This document shows, one piece after another, positions 32,415-41,670 of a stretch of DNA of 46,507 bases; position 1 is the first letter of the stretch; every line of letters starts with the position of its first letter. The stretch covers positions 1 to 46,507 of the forward strand of contig CACYRK010000023.1 of the NCBI GenBank assembly GCA_902776835.1, read 5' to 3'. The translations under genes and the position numbers were made by a program. The DNA comes from an uncultured Bacteroidales bacterium (GTDB lineage: Bacteria; Bacteroidota; Bacteroidia; Bacteroidales; Muribaculaceae). A model generated the notes under the pieces. That model did not search any database, was not told the DNA's origin, and was given only the letters and a program-made list of their open reading frames with translations.

Positions 32415-33767
32415 TTATGGCATGGCAGCAATACGCTCTTTCAGAAAACGCCTCAGCAGGAAGGCCAGGAAATAGGGAAAGGTATAAAACTTGCCGTTCC
32501 AGCCGATGTTTTTGTAGCCAAATTTTACGCCATATTTCACGTCGGGGAAGGCGGTCCAGTTTATGAGGTTGTTCAGTGACGCAGTTGGGCCGTCTTTTGC
32601 CTTCACTTCCACGGGAACCAACGAGTTGGCATCACGAACGAAGAAGTCCATTTCGAGTGCGGGATTCTCTTGTTTGTAGAAATACAATTGCTCATAGCCA
32701 GATTTACGGAGCATCTCACCGACTACATTCTCGTAAATGGCACCCTTATAGGTGCCGAAATTTTTATTGGCGCGAATGTCTTCTTGCGCTTCCTCGTCAA
32801 GCGAGGCGATGAGCAGTCCGGTGTCGTGATAGTAAACCTTGTACACACTGGCCTGATAATTGCCTCTCAACGGCAGTTCCACGCTACCCAGGCAATAGCA
32901 TACGTTCACGACACCGGCTTCCTTGAGCCACTCCACAGCCCCGATGTATTCTCTATTTCGGGCACCTTTAGAAATCTTGGTGATTTGAAATTTTTTGTTC
33001 TCTTTGGCTAAGAATGTTGAGATATGGCTGTAAACGCCAAGGAGTTTTGCCTTGTCGCTTTCCCTGGCATATTTGGTGATGTCCTCCTTGTAATCTTTGA
33101 GCAGTTGGCGTTGTAACTTCAATGTGCCACCAAAGTGCCCCTGGTCGATGAACATTTTCACCACTTCAGGCATACCGCCCAGGCTCATATATTCGCGGAA
33201 AACATCGGTGAGCGTGCTCAACTCGAGTTGTGAGAAAGGCTGAAGGGCGGCCATGTGCTGGTAGAGGTCGTCAATCTGCTGCGGGGTGTAGCCCTTTGCC
33301 CACAAAAACTCCTCGAAATCCATCGAATGCATCTCGTAGTCATCCTTATAGCCTACGGCGCTCGACTCAATCTCTTCATGGTATAGCCCCATCATTGAAC
33401 CGGAGCAAATCACGTCATAACGGCCGTCTTGGCAAAAAGCCTTTAGCGAGGTGGCGCAATCTGGACACTTCTGCATTTCATCGAAAAAGAGCAAAGTCTT
33501 GTGGGGAACAAATTTGCACGAGGGGTTCAGCAGCGAGATGTTTTTAATGATTGTATCGACGTCGTATCCGTTGTCAAAGATTGAACGGAATCTCTTTTGG
33601 AGCACAAAGTTTATTTCGATGACCGACTCATAATTGGCTTTGCTGAACGCTCGAATCGACTCGGTCTTTCCCACTTGTCGGGCACCTCTTACGATAAGCG
33701 GCTTGCGGTTGGGATTGGTTTTCCAATCCAATAGATATTTATCTATCTTTCTTTTAAGTAGTTGCAT
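32415..33767 (-). CDS. ATPase with AAA_14 and DUF4143 domains
   Basis: 450 residues. P-loop VRGARQVGKTESI (28-37), Walker B LLFFDEMQKCP, an arginine-finger-like ICSGSMMGL, and the C-terminal DUF4143 domain with ALEMDFFVRDANSLVPVEVKAKDG, which has the shape of a PD-(D/E)XK-like fold. The family is very common and often duplicated in Bacteroidales; its role is not settled. The promoter is exact and lies inside a five-unit 32-bp repeat array, suggesting unusual control. Confidence 0.9.
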   Translation of the reverse strand: MQLLKRKIDKYLLDWKTNPNRKPLIVRGARQVGKTESIRAFSKANYESVIEINFVLQKRFRSIFDNGYDVDTIIKNISLLNPSCKFVPHKTLLFFDEMQKCPDCATSLKAFCQDGRYDVICSGSMMGLYHEEIESSAVGYKDDYEMHSMDFEEFLWAKGYTPQQIDDLYQHMAALQPFSQLELSTLTDVFREYMSLGGMPEVVKMFIDQGHFGGTLKLQRQLLKDYKEDITKYARESDKAKLLGVYSHISTFLAKENKKFQITKISKGARNREYIGAVEWLKEAGVVNVCYCLGSVELPLRGNYQASVYKVYYHDTGLLIASLDEEAQEDIRANKNFGTYKGAIYENVVGEMLRKSGYEQLYFYKQENPALEMDFFVRDANSLVPVEVKAKDGPTASLNNLINWTAFPDVKYGVKFGYKNIGWNGKFYTFPYFLAFLLRRFLKERIAAMP

Positions 33768-33771
33768 ATCA

Positions 33772-33931
33772 TAAAATCACATTTTCGCCTGCAAAATTAG
33801 GCATAAAATCACATATTCGCAAATAAAATTGGGCCTAAAATCACATTTTCGGCATAAAATTCGGGCTTAAAATCACATTTTCGGCAAAAATTTTGGGCCT
33901 AAAATCACATTTTCGGCTATGTGTGGGTTTT
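33772..33931 (-). repeat. Five 32-bp tandem repeats in the ATPase promoter region
   Basis: Units start at 33772, 33804, 33836, 33868 and 33900, each with TAAAATCACATTTTCG or one change, then a more variable part with AAAATT and GGC. The spacing is exactly 32 bp throughout. The ATPase promoter's -7 box lies in unit 1 (33792-33799) and its -33 box in unit 2 (33820-33823), with 20 nt between. Confidence 0.85.
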
Positions 33932-34051
33932 TAACATGAATTATCCATGATTTTTTCATGTGTAATTCTTTGAATCAAAATAATTAATGGTTAATTCGTG
34001 GATATTCGTGTTGAATGTCATATCAAATCAGGGTGGTGGGCAAATAAAATA
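33932..34051. repeat. Dispersed intergenic repeat pieces
   Basis: AACATGAATTATCCAT (33933-33948), TAATTAATGGTTAATTCGTGG and ATTCGTGTTGA match pieces at 8034-8212. No gene is visible between 33932 and 34260. That stretch also contains a GGGGC/CCCC hairpin-type element (34160-34220: CCCCTTTGGGG, then CCCCCTCTAA with TTAGAGGAGGGGG). Confidence 0.5.
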
Positions 34052-34090
34052 GAGCAATAGGCCGCCCGTTTTGAGGGCAACTTATTGCTC
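34052..34090 (-). terminator. Terminator of the aspS operon
   Basis: GAGCAATA (34052-34059) pairs with TATTGCTC (34083-34090), with an inner GCCC/GGGC pair. The minus strand continues TATTTTATTTG. It lies 170 bases past the zinc-ribbon gene. Confidence 0.6.
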
Positions 34091-34260
34091 CATGATGGTT
34101 GCTGGCGGTGGAGTCGCCGGAGCGCGTAAGGCTAAATGCTATTGATTACGTTTTCACACACGCCCCCGCCCCTTTGGGGCACCCCCTCTAACTTAGAGGA
34201 GGGGGGAGTCGCCGGGGCGTCCACCCAATCAGCCCATTATGCAGCCTGAAAGGCGGCGCG

Positions 34261-35031
34261 TCAGGCGTTCTTGGCCTCGGCCTCGCTCACGCCGGCCAGT
34301 GCCGGGTCAACCAAGATGCGTCCGCAGTACTCGCAGACGATAATTTTCTTGTGCATCTTGATTTCCATCTGGCGTTGGGGCGGGATGCGGTTGAAGCAGC
34401 CGCCGCACGCGTTGCGCTGAACGTACACCACGCCCAGGCCGTTGCGCGCGTTCTTGCGGATGCGCTTGAACGCCGTGAGCAGACGGGCGTCGATTTTGTT
34501 CTCCAGTTTGCGAGCCTGCTCGCGCAACTTCTCCTCGTCCTGCTTGGTCTCGTTGACAATCTCGTTGAGTTCGGCTTTCTTCTCGCCAAGCACGTGCTCG
34601 CGGTCGTCGAGCGTCTCCTTGGCGTTGCCGATTTCCATCTTGATGGCCTCGATTTTGCGGGCTGCCTCGTTCATCTTCTTCTCGGCAAGTTCGATGTTGA
34701 GGTGCTGATACTCAATCTCCTTGGTCAGGTAGTCAAACTCGCGGTTGTTGCGCACGTTGTCCTGGTCCTTGGTGTACTTGTCGATCAGTGCGATGGCGTT
34801 GTCGCGCTGTGCCTGCTGGTTTTTGATTTCCTCGTTCAGTGCGGCAATCTCGTCGTTGAAATTGCTGACGCGAGTCTGCAGACCGGCGATTTCGTCCTCC
34901 AGGTCTTGCACTTCCAGGGGCAGGTCGCCGCGCAGGGTCTTCACGCGGTCAACTTCGGTAAGCAGTTTTTGCAAGTTGTAGAGCGCTTTCAGGCGTTCCT
35001 CTACGGTGAGTTCTTTTTCTTGTTTTGCCAT
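34261..35031 (-). CDS. Coiled-coil protein with C4 zinc ribbon
   Basis: 256 residues. A long antiparallel coiled coil (about 10-190) is followed by a zinc ribbon with Cys pairs CGGCFNR (about 208) and CEYCGRI (about 232). The family (CT398-like, C4-type zinc ribbon) is widespread and poorly understood; some members act at the ribosome or in flagellar systems. The role here is unknown. It is the third gene of the aspS, Nif3-like operon, with 46 bases before it. Confidence 0.9.
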   Translation of the reverse strand: MAKQEKELTVEERLKALYNLQKLLTEVDRVKTLRGDLPLEVQDLEDEIAGLQTRVSNFNDEIAALNEEIKNQQAQRDNAIALIDKYTKDQDNVRNNREFDYLTKEIEYQHLNIELAEKKMNEAARKIEAIKMEIGNAKETLDDREHVLGEKKAELNEIVNETKQDEEKLREQARKLENKIDARLLTAFKRIRKNARNGLGVVYVQRNACGGCFNRIPPQRQMEIKMHKKIIVCEYCGRILVDPALAGVSEAEAKNA

Positions 35032-35077
35032 AAATTTTATTGTTGCACGGGCAGCGACTGTCGCCGCCCATAGTGTT

Positions 35078-35869
35078 TTAAATATATTTCACGGGGTTGA
35101 CGGCGCCCTGTGCCAGTTGCACGGGGCATTGCGGAGCCACCTGCGCGATGATTTCGCGGAAAATCTCGGTGGTGAAGTGCTCGCTCTCGTAGTGGCCTAT
35201 GTCGGCAAGCAAAATCACGTCGTCGAGCCCCATAAACTCGTGATACTTCATGTCGGCGGTGACAAAGGCTTGCGCTCCGGCGGCGATGGCCTGTCGCGTA
35301 AGGAACGACCCCGCGCCGCCACACAGTGCCACGCGCGTGATGTCGCGGTTAAGGTCGTAGCGGTTGCAGCGCACGGCGTCCACCTCAAAGGTCAGTTTGA
35401 GCCGCTTCACCAACTCGGCGCCCGCCGTGGGAGCGATGTTGCCCACCACGCCGCAGCCCATGTGGCCGCCCAGCGCGTCGTCGTGGCCGTCGAGCACCTC
35501 CACGTCGGTGAGCCCGAGTTTTTCGGCCATATGCCACGACACGCCGCCCGGGGCGTTGTCCATGTTGGTGTGCGCGCAGTACAGGTTGATGTCGTGCTTG
35601 ATGGCTGCTGCCACAGCGCGCTCCACATGGTCGCGGCCGGTGAGGCGCTTCAGAGCATGGAAGATGAGCGGGTGGTGAGCCACCACCAGGTTCATCTTGC
35701 GCTCCACGGCCTCGGCCACGATAGCCTCGGTGATGTCGGTGCACAGCAAGATGCCCGTCACCGCGGCCTCGGGGTTGCCCACCTGCAGGCCGGCGTTGTC
35801 GTAGTCCTCCTGCCACCGCAGCGGCGCCACGCGCTCAATGGCGCATGCTATGTCCTTTACCGTAACCAC
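35078..35869 (-). CDS. Nif3-like dinuclear metal-binding protein
   Basis: 263 residues with the family marks: WQEDYDNAGLQVGNP near the start, VVAHHPLIFHALKRL (metal-binding His pair), YCAHTNMDNAPGGVSWHMAEKLGL, GGAGSFL, and the C-terminal GLDDVILLADIGHYESEHFT. These correspond to the hexameric YbgI/Nif3 fold. It lacks the central insertion that many Bacteroidetes homologues carry, so it is of the short type. Cellular role uncertain. It sits 37 bases after aspS across a heptamer repeat. Confidence 0.93.
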   Translation of the reverse strand: MVTVKDIACAIERVAPLRWQEDYDNAGLQVGNPEAAVTGILLCTDITEAIVAEAVERKMNLVVAHHPLIFHALKRLTGRDHVERAVAAAIKHDINLYCAHTNMDNAPGGVSWHMAEKLGLTDVEVLDGHDDALGGHMGCGVVGNIAPTAGAELVKRLKLTFEVDAVRCNRYDLNRDITRVALCGGAGSFLTRQAIAAGAQAFVTADMKYHEFMGLDDVILLADIGHYESEHFTTEIFREIIAQVAPQCPVQLAQGAVNPVKYI

Positions 35870-35904
35870 AATCTATAATCTATAATCTATAATCTATAAT
35901 CTAT
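35870..35904. repeat. Simple repeat AATCTAT x5 between aspS and the Nif3-like gene
   Basis: Five exact heptamers fill nearly the whole 37-base gap. Copy number could change by slippage and alter the distance from the aspS stop to the next ribosome site. A similar ATTATAGATTAGAG tract is at 308-325. Confidence 0.8.
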
Positions 35905-35906
35905 AC

Positions 35907-37685
35907 TCATCGCAGCCCCAGCGCTTTCAGGCGCTGCTCGTCCACGTTGAGATACAACTCGTCGAGTTGCTCCTGGGCGATCTCGCTGGGAGCGTCGAGC
36001 ATCACGTCGCGGCCGCTGTTGTTCTTCGGGAAGGCGATGCAGTCGCGGATGCTGTCCAGGCCGGCCATGATCGACACGAAGCGGTCCAGACCGAAGGCCA
36101 GACCGGCGTGAGGCGGCGCACCGTACTTGAACGCGTTGATCAAGAAGCCAAACTGTGCCATGGCCTTCTCGGGCGTGAAGCCCAGAATCTCAAACATCTT
36201 CTCTTGCAGGTCGCCCTCGTGGATACGCAGGCTGCCGCCGCCCACCTCGATGCCGTTGCACACAAAGTCGTAAGCCATGGCGCGCACGCGCTCGGGATGC
36301 TCGTCGAGCAAGGGTATGTCGTCGGGGTTGGGCATGGTGAACGGGTGGTGCGTGGCCATCAGGCGCTGCTCCTCGTCGCTCCACTCAAAGAGCGGGAAGT
36401 CGACAATCCACAGGCACTCGAAGCGGTTCTTGTCGCGCAGGCCCAGGCGCTCGCCCATCTCGAGGCGCAGCGAGCACAGTTGCACGCGCGTCTTGTTGGC
36501 GTTGTCGCCGCTGAGGATCAGCACCAGGTCGCCGTCGTTGGCGCCCATGGCGGCCTTCAGCGCTTGCAGGTCGTCGGCGTTGTAGAACTTGTCGACGCTG
36601 CTCTTCACGGTGCCGTCGCTGTTGTATTTCACGTACACCAGGCCCTTGGCGCCCACTTGCGGACGCTTCACGAAGTTGGTGAGTTCGTCGAGTTGCTTGC
36701 GCGAGTAGTCGGCGCAGCCCGGCACGCAGATGCCGCCGATGTAAGCCGCGTCGTCGAAGACGGCAAACTTGCCCAACTTCATCACGTCCATCAGTTCGAC
36801 AAACTGCATGCCGAATCGCAGGTCGGGCTTGTCGCTGCCGTAGAGGCGCATGGCCTCGTGCCACGTCATCTGCTGCAACTTGGCGGGCAGGTCGACGCCG
36901 CGAATCTCCTTAAACAGGTGGCGTGCCATGTCCTCGAAAATCTCCAGCACATCCTCCTGGTGCACGTAACTCATCTCGCAGTCGATCTGCGTGAACTCCG
37001 GCTGGCGGTCGGCGCGCAGGTCCTCATCGCGGAAGCACTTGGCAATCTGGAAGTAACGGTCGAAGCCGGCTACCATGAGCAGTTGCTTAAGCGTCTGCGG
37101 GCTCTGCGGCAGGGCGTAGAACTGGCCCGGATTCATGCGCGACGGCACCACGAAGTCGCGGGCACCCTCGGGCGTGGAGCCAATCAGGATCGGGGTCTCC
37201 ACCTCGATAAAGTCGCGCGAGTCGAGGAAGTTGCGAATCAGGATGGTCATGCGGTGACGCAGTTCCAGGTTCTTGCGCACGCAGTTGCGGCGCAGGTCCA
37301 GATAGCGGTACTTCATGCGGATGTCGTCGCCGCCGTCGGTGTTGTCCTCGATGGTAAACGGCGGGGTCACCGATGTGCTGAGCACGCGCAACTCGCTGGC
37401 GATGATTTCGATGTCGCCCGTGGGCAGGTTGGCGTTCTTGCTCGAGCGCTCGGCTACCGTGCCGGTCACTTGAATCACATATTCGCGGCCCAGTTTGTTG
37501 GCGCGGTCGCACAATTCGGCGTCCACCTCGTTGTTAAACACGATTTGCGTGATGCCATAACGGTCACGCAGGTCGACGAATGTCATGCCGCCCATCTTGC
37601 GGGTGCGCTGCACCCAGCCGGCCAGAGTCACTGCCTGACCCACATGGGCCATGCGCAGTTCTCCACAAGTTTTTGTTCTATACAT
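35907..37685 (-). CDS. aspS: Aspartyl-tRNA synthetase
   Basis: 592 residues, bacterial type, class II. Anticodon-binding OB domain at the start ([26 protein letters not shown]), motif 2 [18 protein letters not shown], a GAD insert (about 290-410), and motif 3 [15 protein letters not shown]. It charges tRNA-Asp in the cytoplasm. A -7-like box (CAAAGGTA, minus strand) is at 37728-37735. First gene of an operon with the Nif3-like and zinc-ribbon genes. Confidence 0.97.
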   Translation of the reverse strand: MYRTKTCGELRMAHVGQAVTLAGWVQRTRKMGGMTFVDLRDRYGITQIVFNNEVDAELCDRANKLGREYVIQVTGTVAERSSKNANLPTGDIEIIASELRVLSTSVTPPFTIEDNTDGGDDIRMKYRYLDLRRNCVRKNLELRHRMTILIRNFLDSRDFIEVETPILIGSTPEGARDFVVPSRMNPGQFYALPQSPQTLKQLLMVAGFDRYFQIAKCFRDEDLRADRQPEFTQIDCEMSYVHQEDVLEIFEDMARHLFKEIRGVDLPAKLQQMTWHEAMRLYGSDKPDLRFGMQFVELMDVMKLGKFAVFDDAAYIGGICVPGCADYSRKQLDELTNFVKRPQVGAKGLVYVKYNSDGTVKSSVDKFYNADDLQALKAAMGANDGDLVLILSGDNANKTRVQLCSLRLEMGERLGLRDKNRFECLWIVDFPLFEWSDEEQRLMATHHPFTMPNPDDIPLLDEHPERVRAMAYDFVCNGIEVGGGSLRIHEGDLQEKMFEILGFTPEKAMAQFGFLINAFKYGAPPHAGLAFGLDRFVSIMAGLDSIRDCIAFPKNNSGRDVMLDAPSEIAQEQLDELYLNVDEQRLKALGLR

Positions 37686-37842
37686 AGTGTTATGCTTGTT
37701 TTTACGTTATTCCAGTAAATTAACCTGCAAAGGTACAATATTCTATGCACATATCCTTGCCCGCGCACCAAAAAACACTATTTTTTTAACACACCCACAT
37801 GTTTTATGGCCTCGATGCTTGCTCTTCCCGCTGTCGCTGGGC

Positions 37843-37876
37843 AAAAAAATCAGCAGGGGCCCGTGCGGGTCCCTGC
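37843..37876 (-). terminator. Terminator of the metallopeptidase gene
   Basis: Minus strand: GCAGGG and CCCTGC (37871-37876 with 37853-37858), plus an inner CCCG/CGGG, form a stem followed by TGATTTTTTT. Confidence 0.8.
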
Positions 37877-37911
37877 CGTGGTGTGTGTCCCCAGGTGGGG
37901 TGGGCTGATGC

Positions 37912-38790
37912 TTACAGTTGGCTGTCAGGCACCTCGAAGGTGCGTCCCTGACGCACGTCGCCGGTCTGCAGACCCAATTTCAGCCATTTCATGCGTTGCT
38001 GGCTGGTGCCGTGGGTGAAACTCTCGCTCACCACGTAGCCTTGGGCGCGCTTCTGCAGGTAGTCGTCGCCAATCTTCTGTGCGCAGTTGATGGCCTCCTC
38101 CAGGTCGCCGTCTTGCAGCGAGCCGAACATCTTGTTGTCGTAGTGTGCCCACACGCCGGCGTAGAAGTCGGCCAGCAATTCCAGACGCACGCTGATGCGG
38201 TTGGCGTCGGCGTCGCTCATGCGCGACATCTGCGAGTGAGCCTTTTGCAGCGTGCCGGTGAGGTATTCCACATGGTGGCCCACCTCATGGGCAATCACGT
38301 AGGCGTAAGCAAAGTCTCCGTCGGCACCCAGTTGCTGACGCATGGTGCTGAAGAACGACAGGTCGATGTACAGACACTGGTCGCCCGAGCAGTAGAACGG
38401 GCCCATCTGTGCGCTGCCCTGGCCGCAACTGGTGCTCGTCGAGCCGCTGTACAGCACCAACTTCGGCTTCTGGTACTCGCCCCAGCCCTGCTCACGGAAG
38501 ATGCGTGTCCACACATCCTCGGTGCCAGCCAGGATTTTCTTGCTGAACGATGCCAATTCCTGCTCTTCGGCAGTAAACTCGCGCTGCTCGGTCGGCTCTT
38601 CGCCCATGCCTAAGCCGCCGCCCATAGCGCCCACATTTTGCAGAATGTCGCCCAGGTTGCCACCCATCAGCAGGGTGATAATGCCGGCGATAATCAGGCC
38701 ACCGATGCCACCGATGCCCGCTTTGCGGCCACCGCTCATTCCCCGGCGATCTTCTACATTCTCGCTCTCACGTCTTCCTTCCAGATTCAT
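37912..38790 (-). CDS. Neutral zinc metallopeptidase, YpfJ/KPN_02809 family
   Basis: 292 residues. A cytoplasmic N-terminus (MNLEGRRESENVEDRRG) precedes a membrane helix (about 25-43, GIGGIGGLIIAGIITLLMGG); the remainder is outside. The catalytic motif is HEVGHHVEYLTG, with the following Ala-Asp-Ala-Asn-Arg-x-Ser-Val-Arg-Leu-Glu-Leu segment carrying the third metal ligand. The AYVIAHEVGHH block and GSAQMGPFYCSGDQCLYIDLSFF are family marks. Physiological substrates are unknown. A minus-strand -7 box is at 38834-38841. Confidence 0.92.
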   Translation of the reverse strand: MNLEGRRESENVEDRRGMSGGRKAGIGGIGGLIIAGIITLLMGGNLGDILQNVGAMGGGLGMGEEPTEQREFTAEEQELASFSKKILAGTEDVWTRIFREQGWGEYQKPKLVLYSGSTSTSCGQGSAQMGPFYCSGDQCLYIDLSFFSTMRQQLGADGDFAYAYVIAHEVGHHVEYLTGTLQKAHSQMSRMSDADANRISVRLELLADFYAGVWAHYDNKMFGSLQDGDLEEAINCAQKIGDDYLQKRAQGYVVSESFTHGTSQQRMKWLKLGLQTGDVRQGRTFEVPDSQL

Positions 38791-38841
38791 AATGAAATAT
38801 GTTTAATTGTTAATATTCTTGTGTTACAACTTGCAAAGTTA

Positions 38842-39111
38842 GGAAATAATAGCAAATAATTGCATCCTTTTTCCAAAAAAAAATGCTCTGCGCTCAAAAA
38901 TTCTTAAAAACAGTATGTCAATCACAACCACACCTCGAAATCCCACCCACCTTAATGCCCATTACTGCCCGACGCGCCGGACGCTACAGCGAGATTATGC
39001 ATTGTGTATTGAATGAAATGCATTAATTAAAAAGAAAAATGGCGATATTATTGTGGCGGTGCATTTTTTTGTTGTAACTTTGTGTCTTGGTAAAATATCA
39101 AATCAAAACAT
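38842..39111. promoter_or_regulatory. Gene-free region with the glgB promoter
   Basis: Holds a plus-strand -7 box TAACTTTG at 39075-39082 with an ATTG at 39050-39053 (21 nt apart), 29 nt before glgB. A small inverted repeat ATGCATT ... AATGCAT lies at 38997-39023. I see nothing else. Confidence 0.5.
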
Positions 39112-41172
39112 ATGGCACGGAAAAAGATACTTCCCATTATCAAGGATGACCCGTGGCTGAAGCCATTTGCGGCAGCCATCGAGGGGCGTCACAACGACGC
39201 AGTGCGTAAAATCGACGAGTTGACGGGCGGCACAGGTAAGTTGGTCGACTTTGCCAACGCTCATCATTATTATGGCCTGCATCACATCGATGGCGGCGGA
39301 TGGGTGTTTCGAGAATGGGCACCTAACGCCACACAGGTGTCGCTGGTGGGCGAGTTTAACGACTGGAAAGAGTGCGCGCCTTACCGCCTGAAGGCCGTGG
39401 GCGACGGAAACTGGGAAATCAAGTTGCCCGAACGTGCCATGAAACATGGCGACCTCTACAAGTTACTCATCAGTTGGGATGGCGGCCAGGGCGAGCGCAT
39501 TCCCGCCTATGCCACCCGCGTGGTGCAAGACGAGGTCACCAAGATTTTCTCGGCACAAGTGTGGCATCCCGAAGAGCCCTACAAACTTCAGGTCACCGAC
39601 TTTGTGCCCAGCGTGAGCCCTCTGCTCATCTACGAATGCCACATCGGCATGGGCCAGAACCGCGAGGGCGTGGGCACTTACGACGAGTTCCGACGCCTGG
39701 TGCTGCCGCGCATCGTCGCCGGCGGCTACAACGCCATCCAGATTATGGCCATCCAGGAGCATCCCTATTATGGCTCGTTTGGCTACCATGTGTCGAGTTT
39801 CTATGCCGCATCGAGCCGCTTCGGCACGCCCGACGAGTTGCGCCACCTCATCGACGACGCTCATGCCGCCGGATTGGCCGTGATTATGGACATCGTCCAC
39901 TCGCACGCGGTGAAAAATGAGGTCGAGGGCCTCGGGCGCTTCGACGGCAGTTACGACCTGTACTTCTATGGCGACGGCCGCCGCGAGCACCCCGCCTGGG
40001 ACTCGCTCTGCTTCGACTACGGCAAAAATGCCGTGCTCAACTTCTTGCTGAGCAACTGCAAGTTCTGGCTCGAGGAGTACGGCTTCGACGGCTTCCGCTT
40101 CGACGGCGTGACCTCGATGCTTTACTACAACCACGGCCTGGGGCAGGCCTTCGGCAGTTACGACGACTACTACAACGGCGGCGAGGACACCAACGCCATC
40201 ACCTATCTCACGCTGGCCAACATACTGATTCACGAGGTCAAGCCGCATGCCATCACCATCGCCGAGGAGATGAGCGGCATGCCCGGCCTGGCGCGCCCGT
40301 TTAAGGATGGTGGCATAGGCTTCGACTACCGCATGGCGATGGGCATCCCCGACTACTGGATCAAGACCATCAAGGAGCGCAAAGACGAGGATTGGAAACC
40401 CTCCTCGATATTCTGGGAACTCACCAACCGGCGCGCCGATGAGAAGACCATCTCTTACGCCGAGAGCCACGACCAGGCGCTGGTGGGCGACAAGACCATC
40501 ATTTTCCGCCTCATCGACAAGGAGATGTATTGGCACATGATGGTGGGCGACGACAATGGCGTGGTGAGCCGAGGCATTGCGCTGCACAAGATGATCAGGC
40601 TCGTCACTGCCTCGACCATCAACGGCGGCTACCTCAACTTCATGGGTAATGAGTGGGGACATCCCGAGTGGATCGACTTCCCCCGCGAGGGCAACGGATG
40701 GAGTTACAAGTATGCCCGCCGGCAGTGGGACCTCGTCGACCGCGACGACCTCAAGTATCAGTACCTCAACAACTGGGATTGCGACATTATGCACCTCATC
40801 GGCGGCACCCACAACTTCCAGGCTCTGCCCATACGCAAATTGTGGGACAAGGACGATGACCAGGTGCTGGCCTACATGCGCGGCGACTTGGTGTTCGTCT
40901 TCAACTTCAACCCCGTGAAGTCGTTTGCCGACTATGGCATCCTGGCACCCGAGGGCGATTACGACGGCGTCATCGACAGCGACAATGCCCGCTATGGCGG
41001 CTACGGCAACATCGACAGTGCGGTGCGCCACTTCACGCAGGACGACCCGCTCTATCACGGCGCACACCTGGGCTGGCTCAAGTTGTACTTGCCCGCCCGC
41101 TCGGCGCAGATTCTGCGTCTGCGCCCGGCCCGCAAGACAGCCCGCCCCCGCAAGGCCCCAGCCAAGAAATAA
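39112..41172 (+). CDS. glgB: 1,4-alpha-glucan branching enzyme, GH13
   Basis: 686 residues, the length and motif set of the eukaryote-like (GH13_8) branching enzymes. CBM48-like N-terminal domain (WVFREWAPNATQVSLVGEFNDWKE), region I DIVHSHAVKN, region II DGFRFDGVTSM with nucleophile Asp331, region III with the acid Glu near 385-386 (AEEMSGMPG), and region IV SHDQALVGDK with Asp454. It moves alpha-1,4 chain segments to alpha-1,6 branches in glycogen. The tail RLRPARKTARPRKAPAKK is unusually basic, rich in Arg, Pro and Lys. Confidence 0.97.
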   Translation: MARKKILPIIKDDPWLKPFAAAIEGRHNDAVRKIDELTGGTGKLVDFANAHHYYGLHHIDGGGWVFREWAPNATQVSLVGEFNDWKECAPYRLKAVGDGNWEIKLPERAMKHGDLYKLLISWDGGQGERIPAYATRVVQDEVTKIFSAQVWHPEEPYKLQVTDFVPSVSPLLIYECHIGMGQNREGVGTYDEFRRLVLPRIVAGGYNAIQIMAIQEHPYYGSFGYHVSSFYAASSRFGTPDELRHLIDDAHAAGLAVIMDIVHSHAVKNEVEGLGRFDGSYDLYFYGDGRREHPAWDSLCFDYGKNAVLNFLLSNCKFWLEEYGFDGFRFDGVTSMLYYNHGLGQAFGSYDDYYNGGEDTNAITYLTLANILIHEVKPHAITIAEEMSGMPGLARPFKDGGIGFDYRMAMGIPDYWIKTIKERKDEDWKPSSIFWELTNRRADEKTISYAESHDQALVGDKTIIFRLIDKEMYWHMMVGDDNGVVSRGIALHKMIRLVTASTINGGYLNFMGNEWGHPEWIDFPREGNGWSYKYARRQWDLVDRDDLKYQYLNNWDCDIMHLIGGTHNFQALPIRKLWDKDDDQVLAYMRGDLVFVFNFNPVKSFADYGILAPEGDYDGVIDSDNARYGGYGNIDSAVRHFTQDDPLYHGAHLGWLKLYLPARSAQILRLRPARKTARPRKAPAKK

Positions 41173-41194
41173 CCACTGTTTGCTTTGATACGCC

Positions 41195-41250
41195 ATGGAG
41201 CGTTGTGAGAGGTGCTCTGAATCACTGAAATCACTTCCACAACGCTCCAT
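41195..41250. repeat. Inverted repeat ATGGAGCGTTGTG / CACAACGCTCCAT
   Basis: A 13-bp perfect arm pair (41195-41207 and 41238-41250) after glgB. A further copy of CACAACGCTCCAT is at 44787-44799 near argC. It may form an mRNA-end hairpin for glgB; no T-tract follows. Confidence 0.6.
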
Positions 41251-41259
41251 AGCGCATTC

Positions 41260-41568
41260 ATGTCCCCCAAAAAATTTGCCAATTTGGCACTTTCCACCAA
41301 ATTTTTGGGCTTGGAATATGTGCTGGCTATCGGCGCTTGTCTCGTTGTTCATGGACATCATGTATTAGATGGGCATGTGGTTAGAGTTGGGCAAGTCGGA
41401 GACTTGGATGCCTATCTGGGCGAGAGATACATTGGCTATTTCGATGGTAAGTACTACAACGATGATGCGGTCGATGACTATGGAGGGCATCACTATCTCT
41501 CGGGCTACAGAGGGAATTTCCATAGCGTCAAGGGCGCCAAGTTGGAGTTTTACGTATATGCTGATTAG
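41260..41568 (+). CDS. Possible small gene or gene remnant (102 codons)
   Basis: A frame of 102 codons between glgB and the GH128-like gene. The end reads GERYIGYFDGKYYNDDAVDDYGGHHYLSGYRGNFHSVKGAKLEFYVYAD, which looks protein-like, rich in Gly, Tyr and Asp. The first codons lie in an inverted repeat (CCCAAAAAATTTG and CAAATTTTTGGG), so the N-terminal part may not be real. No family recognised. It may be the remains of a larger gene. Confidence 0.3.
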   Translation: MSPKKFANLALSTKFLGLEYVLAIGACLVVHGHHVLDGHVVRVGQVGDLDAYLGERYIGYFDGKYYNDDAVDDYGGHHYLSGYRGNFHSVKGAKLEFYVYAD

Positions 41569-41598
41569 TGCCGTCAAGGGGCTCTTAATATAAAGCCT

Positions 41599-41647
41599 CA
41601 TCGGGGCGACAGAGAACGTCATTTCGTTGCTCTCTGTCGCCCCGATG
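41599..41647 (-). terminator. Terminator of the GH128-like gene
   Basis: A 16-bp perfect stem (41599-41614 with 41632-41647). The minus strand continues AGGCTTTATATT. The plus strand lacks a T-tract. Confidence 0.7.
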
Positions 41648-41670
41648 GGTTGTTTGTCGCCCGTGGCGGC

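Noticed and set aside
33772..33931. CRISPR array
   Set aside because: The 32-bp units are directly tandem with no unique spacers, and no cas gene is present.
35967..37718. Plus-strand 583-codon frame
   Set aside because: Antisense to aspS; low-complexity Val/His/Ala composition.
39463..41361. Minus-strand 632-codon frame
   Set aside because: Antisense to glgB, which has all GH13 catalytic residues.
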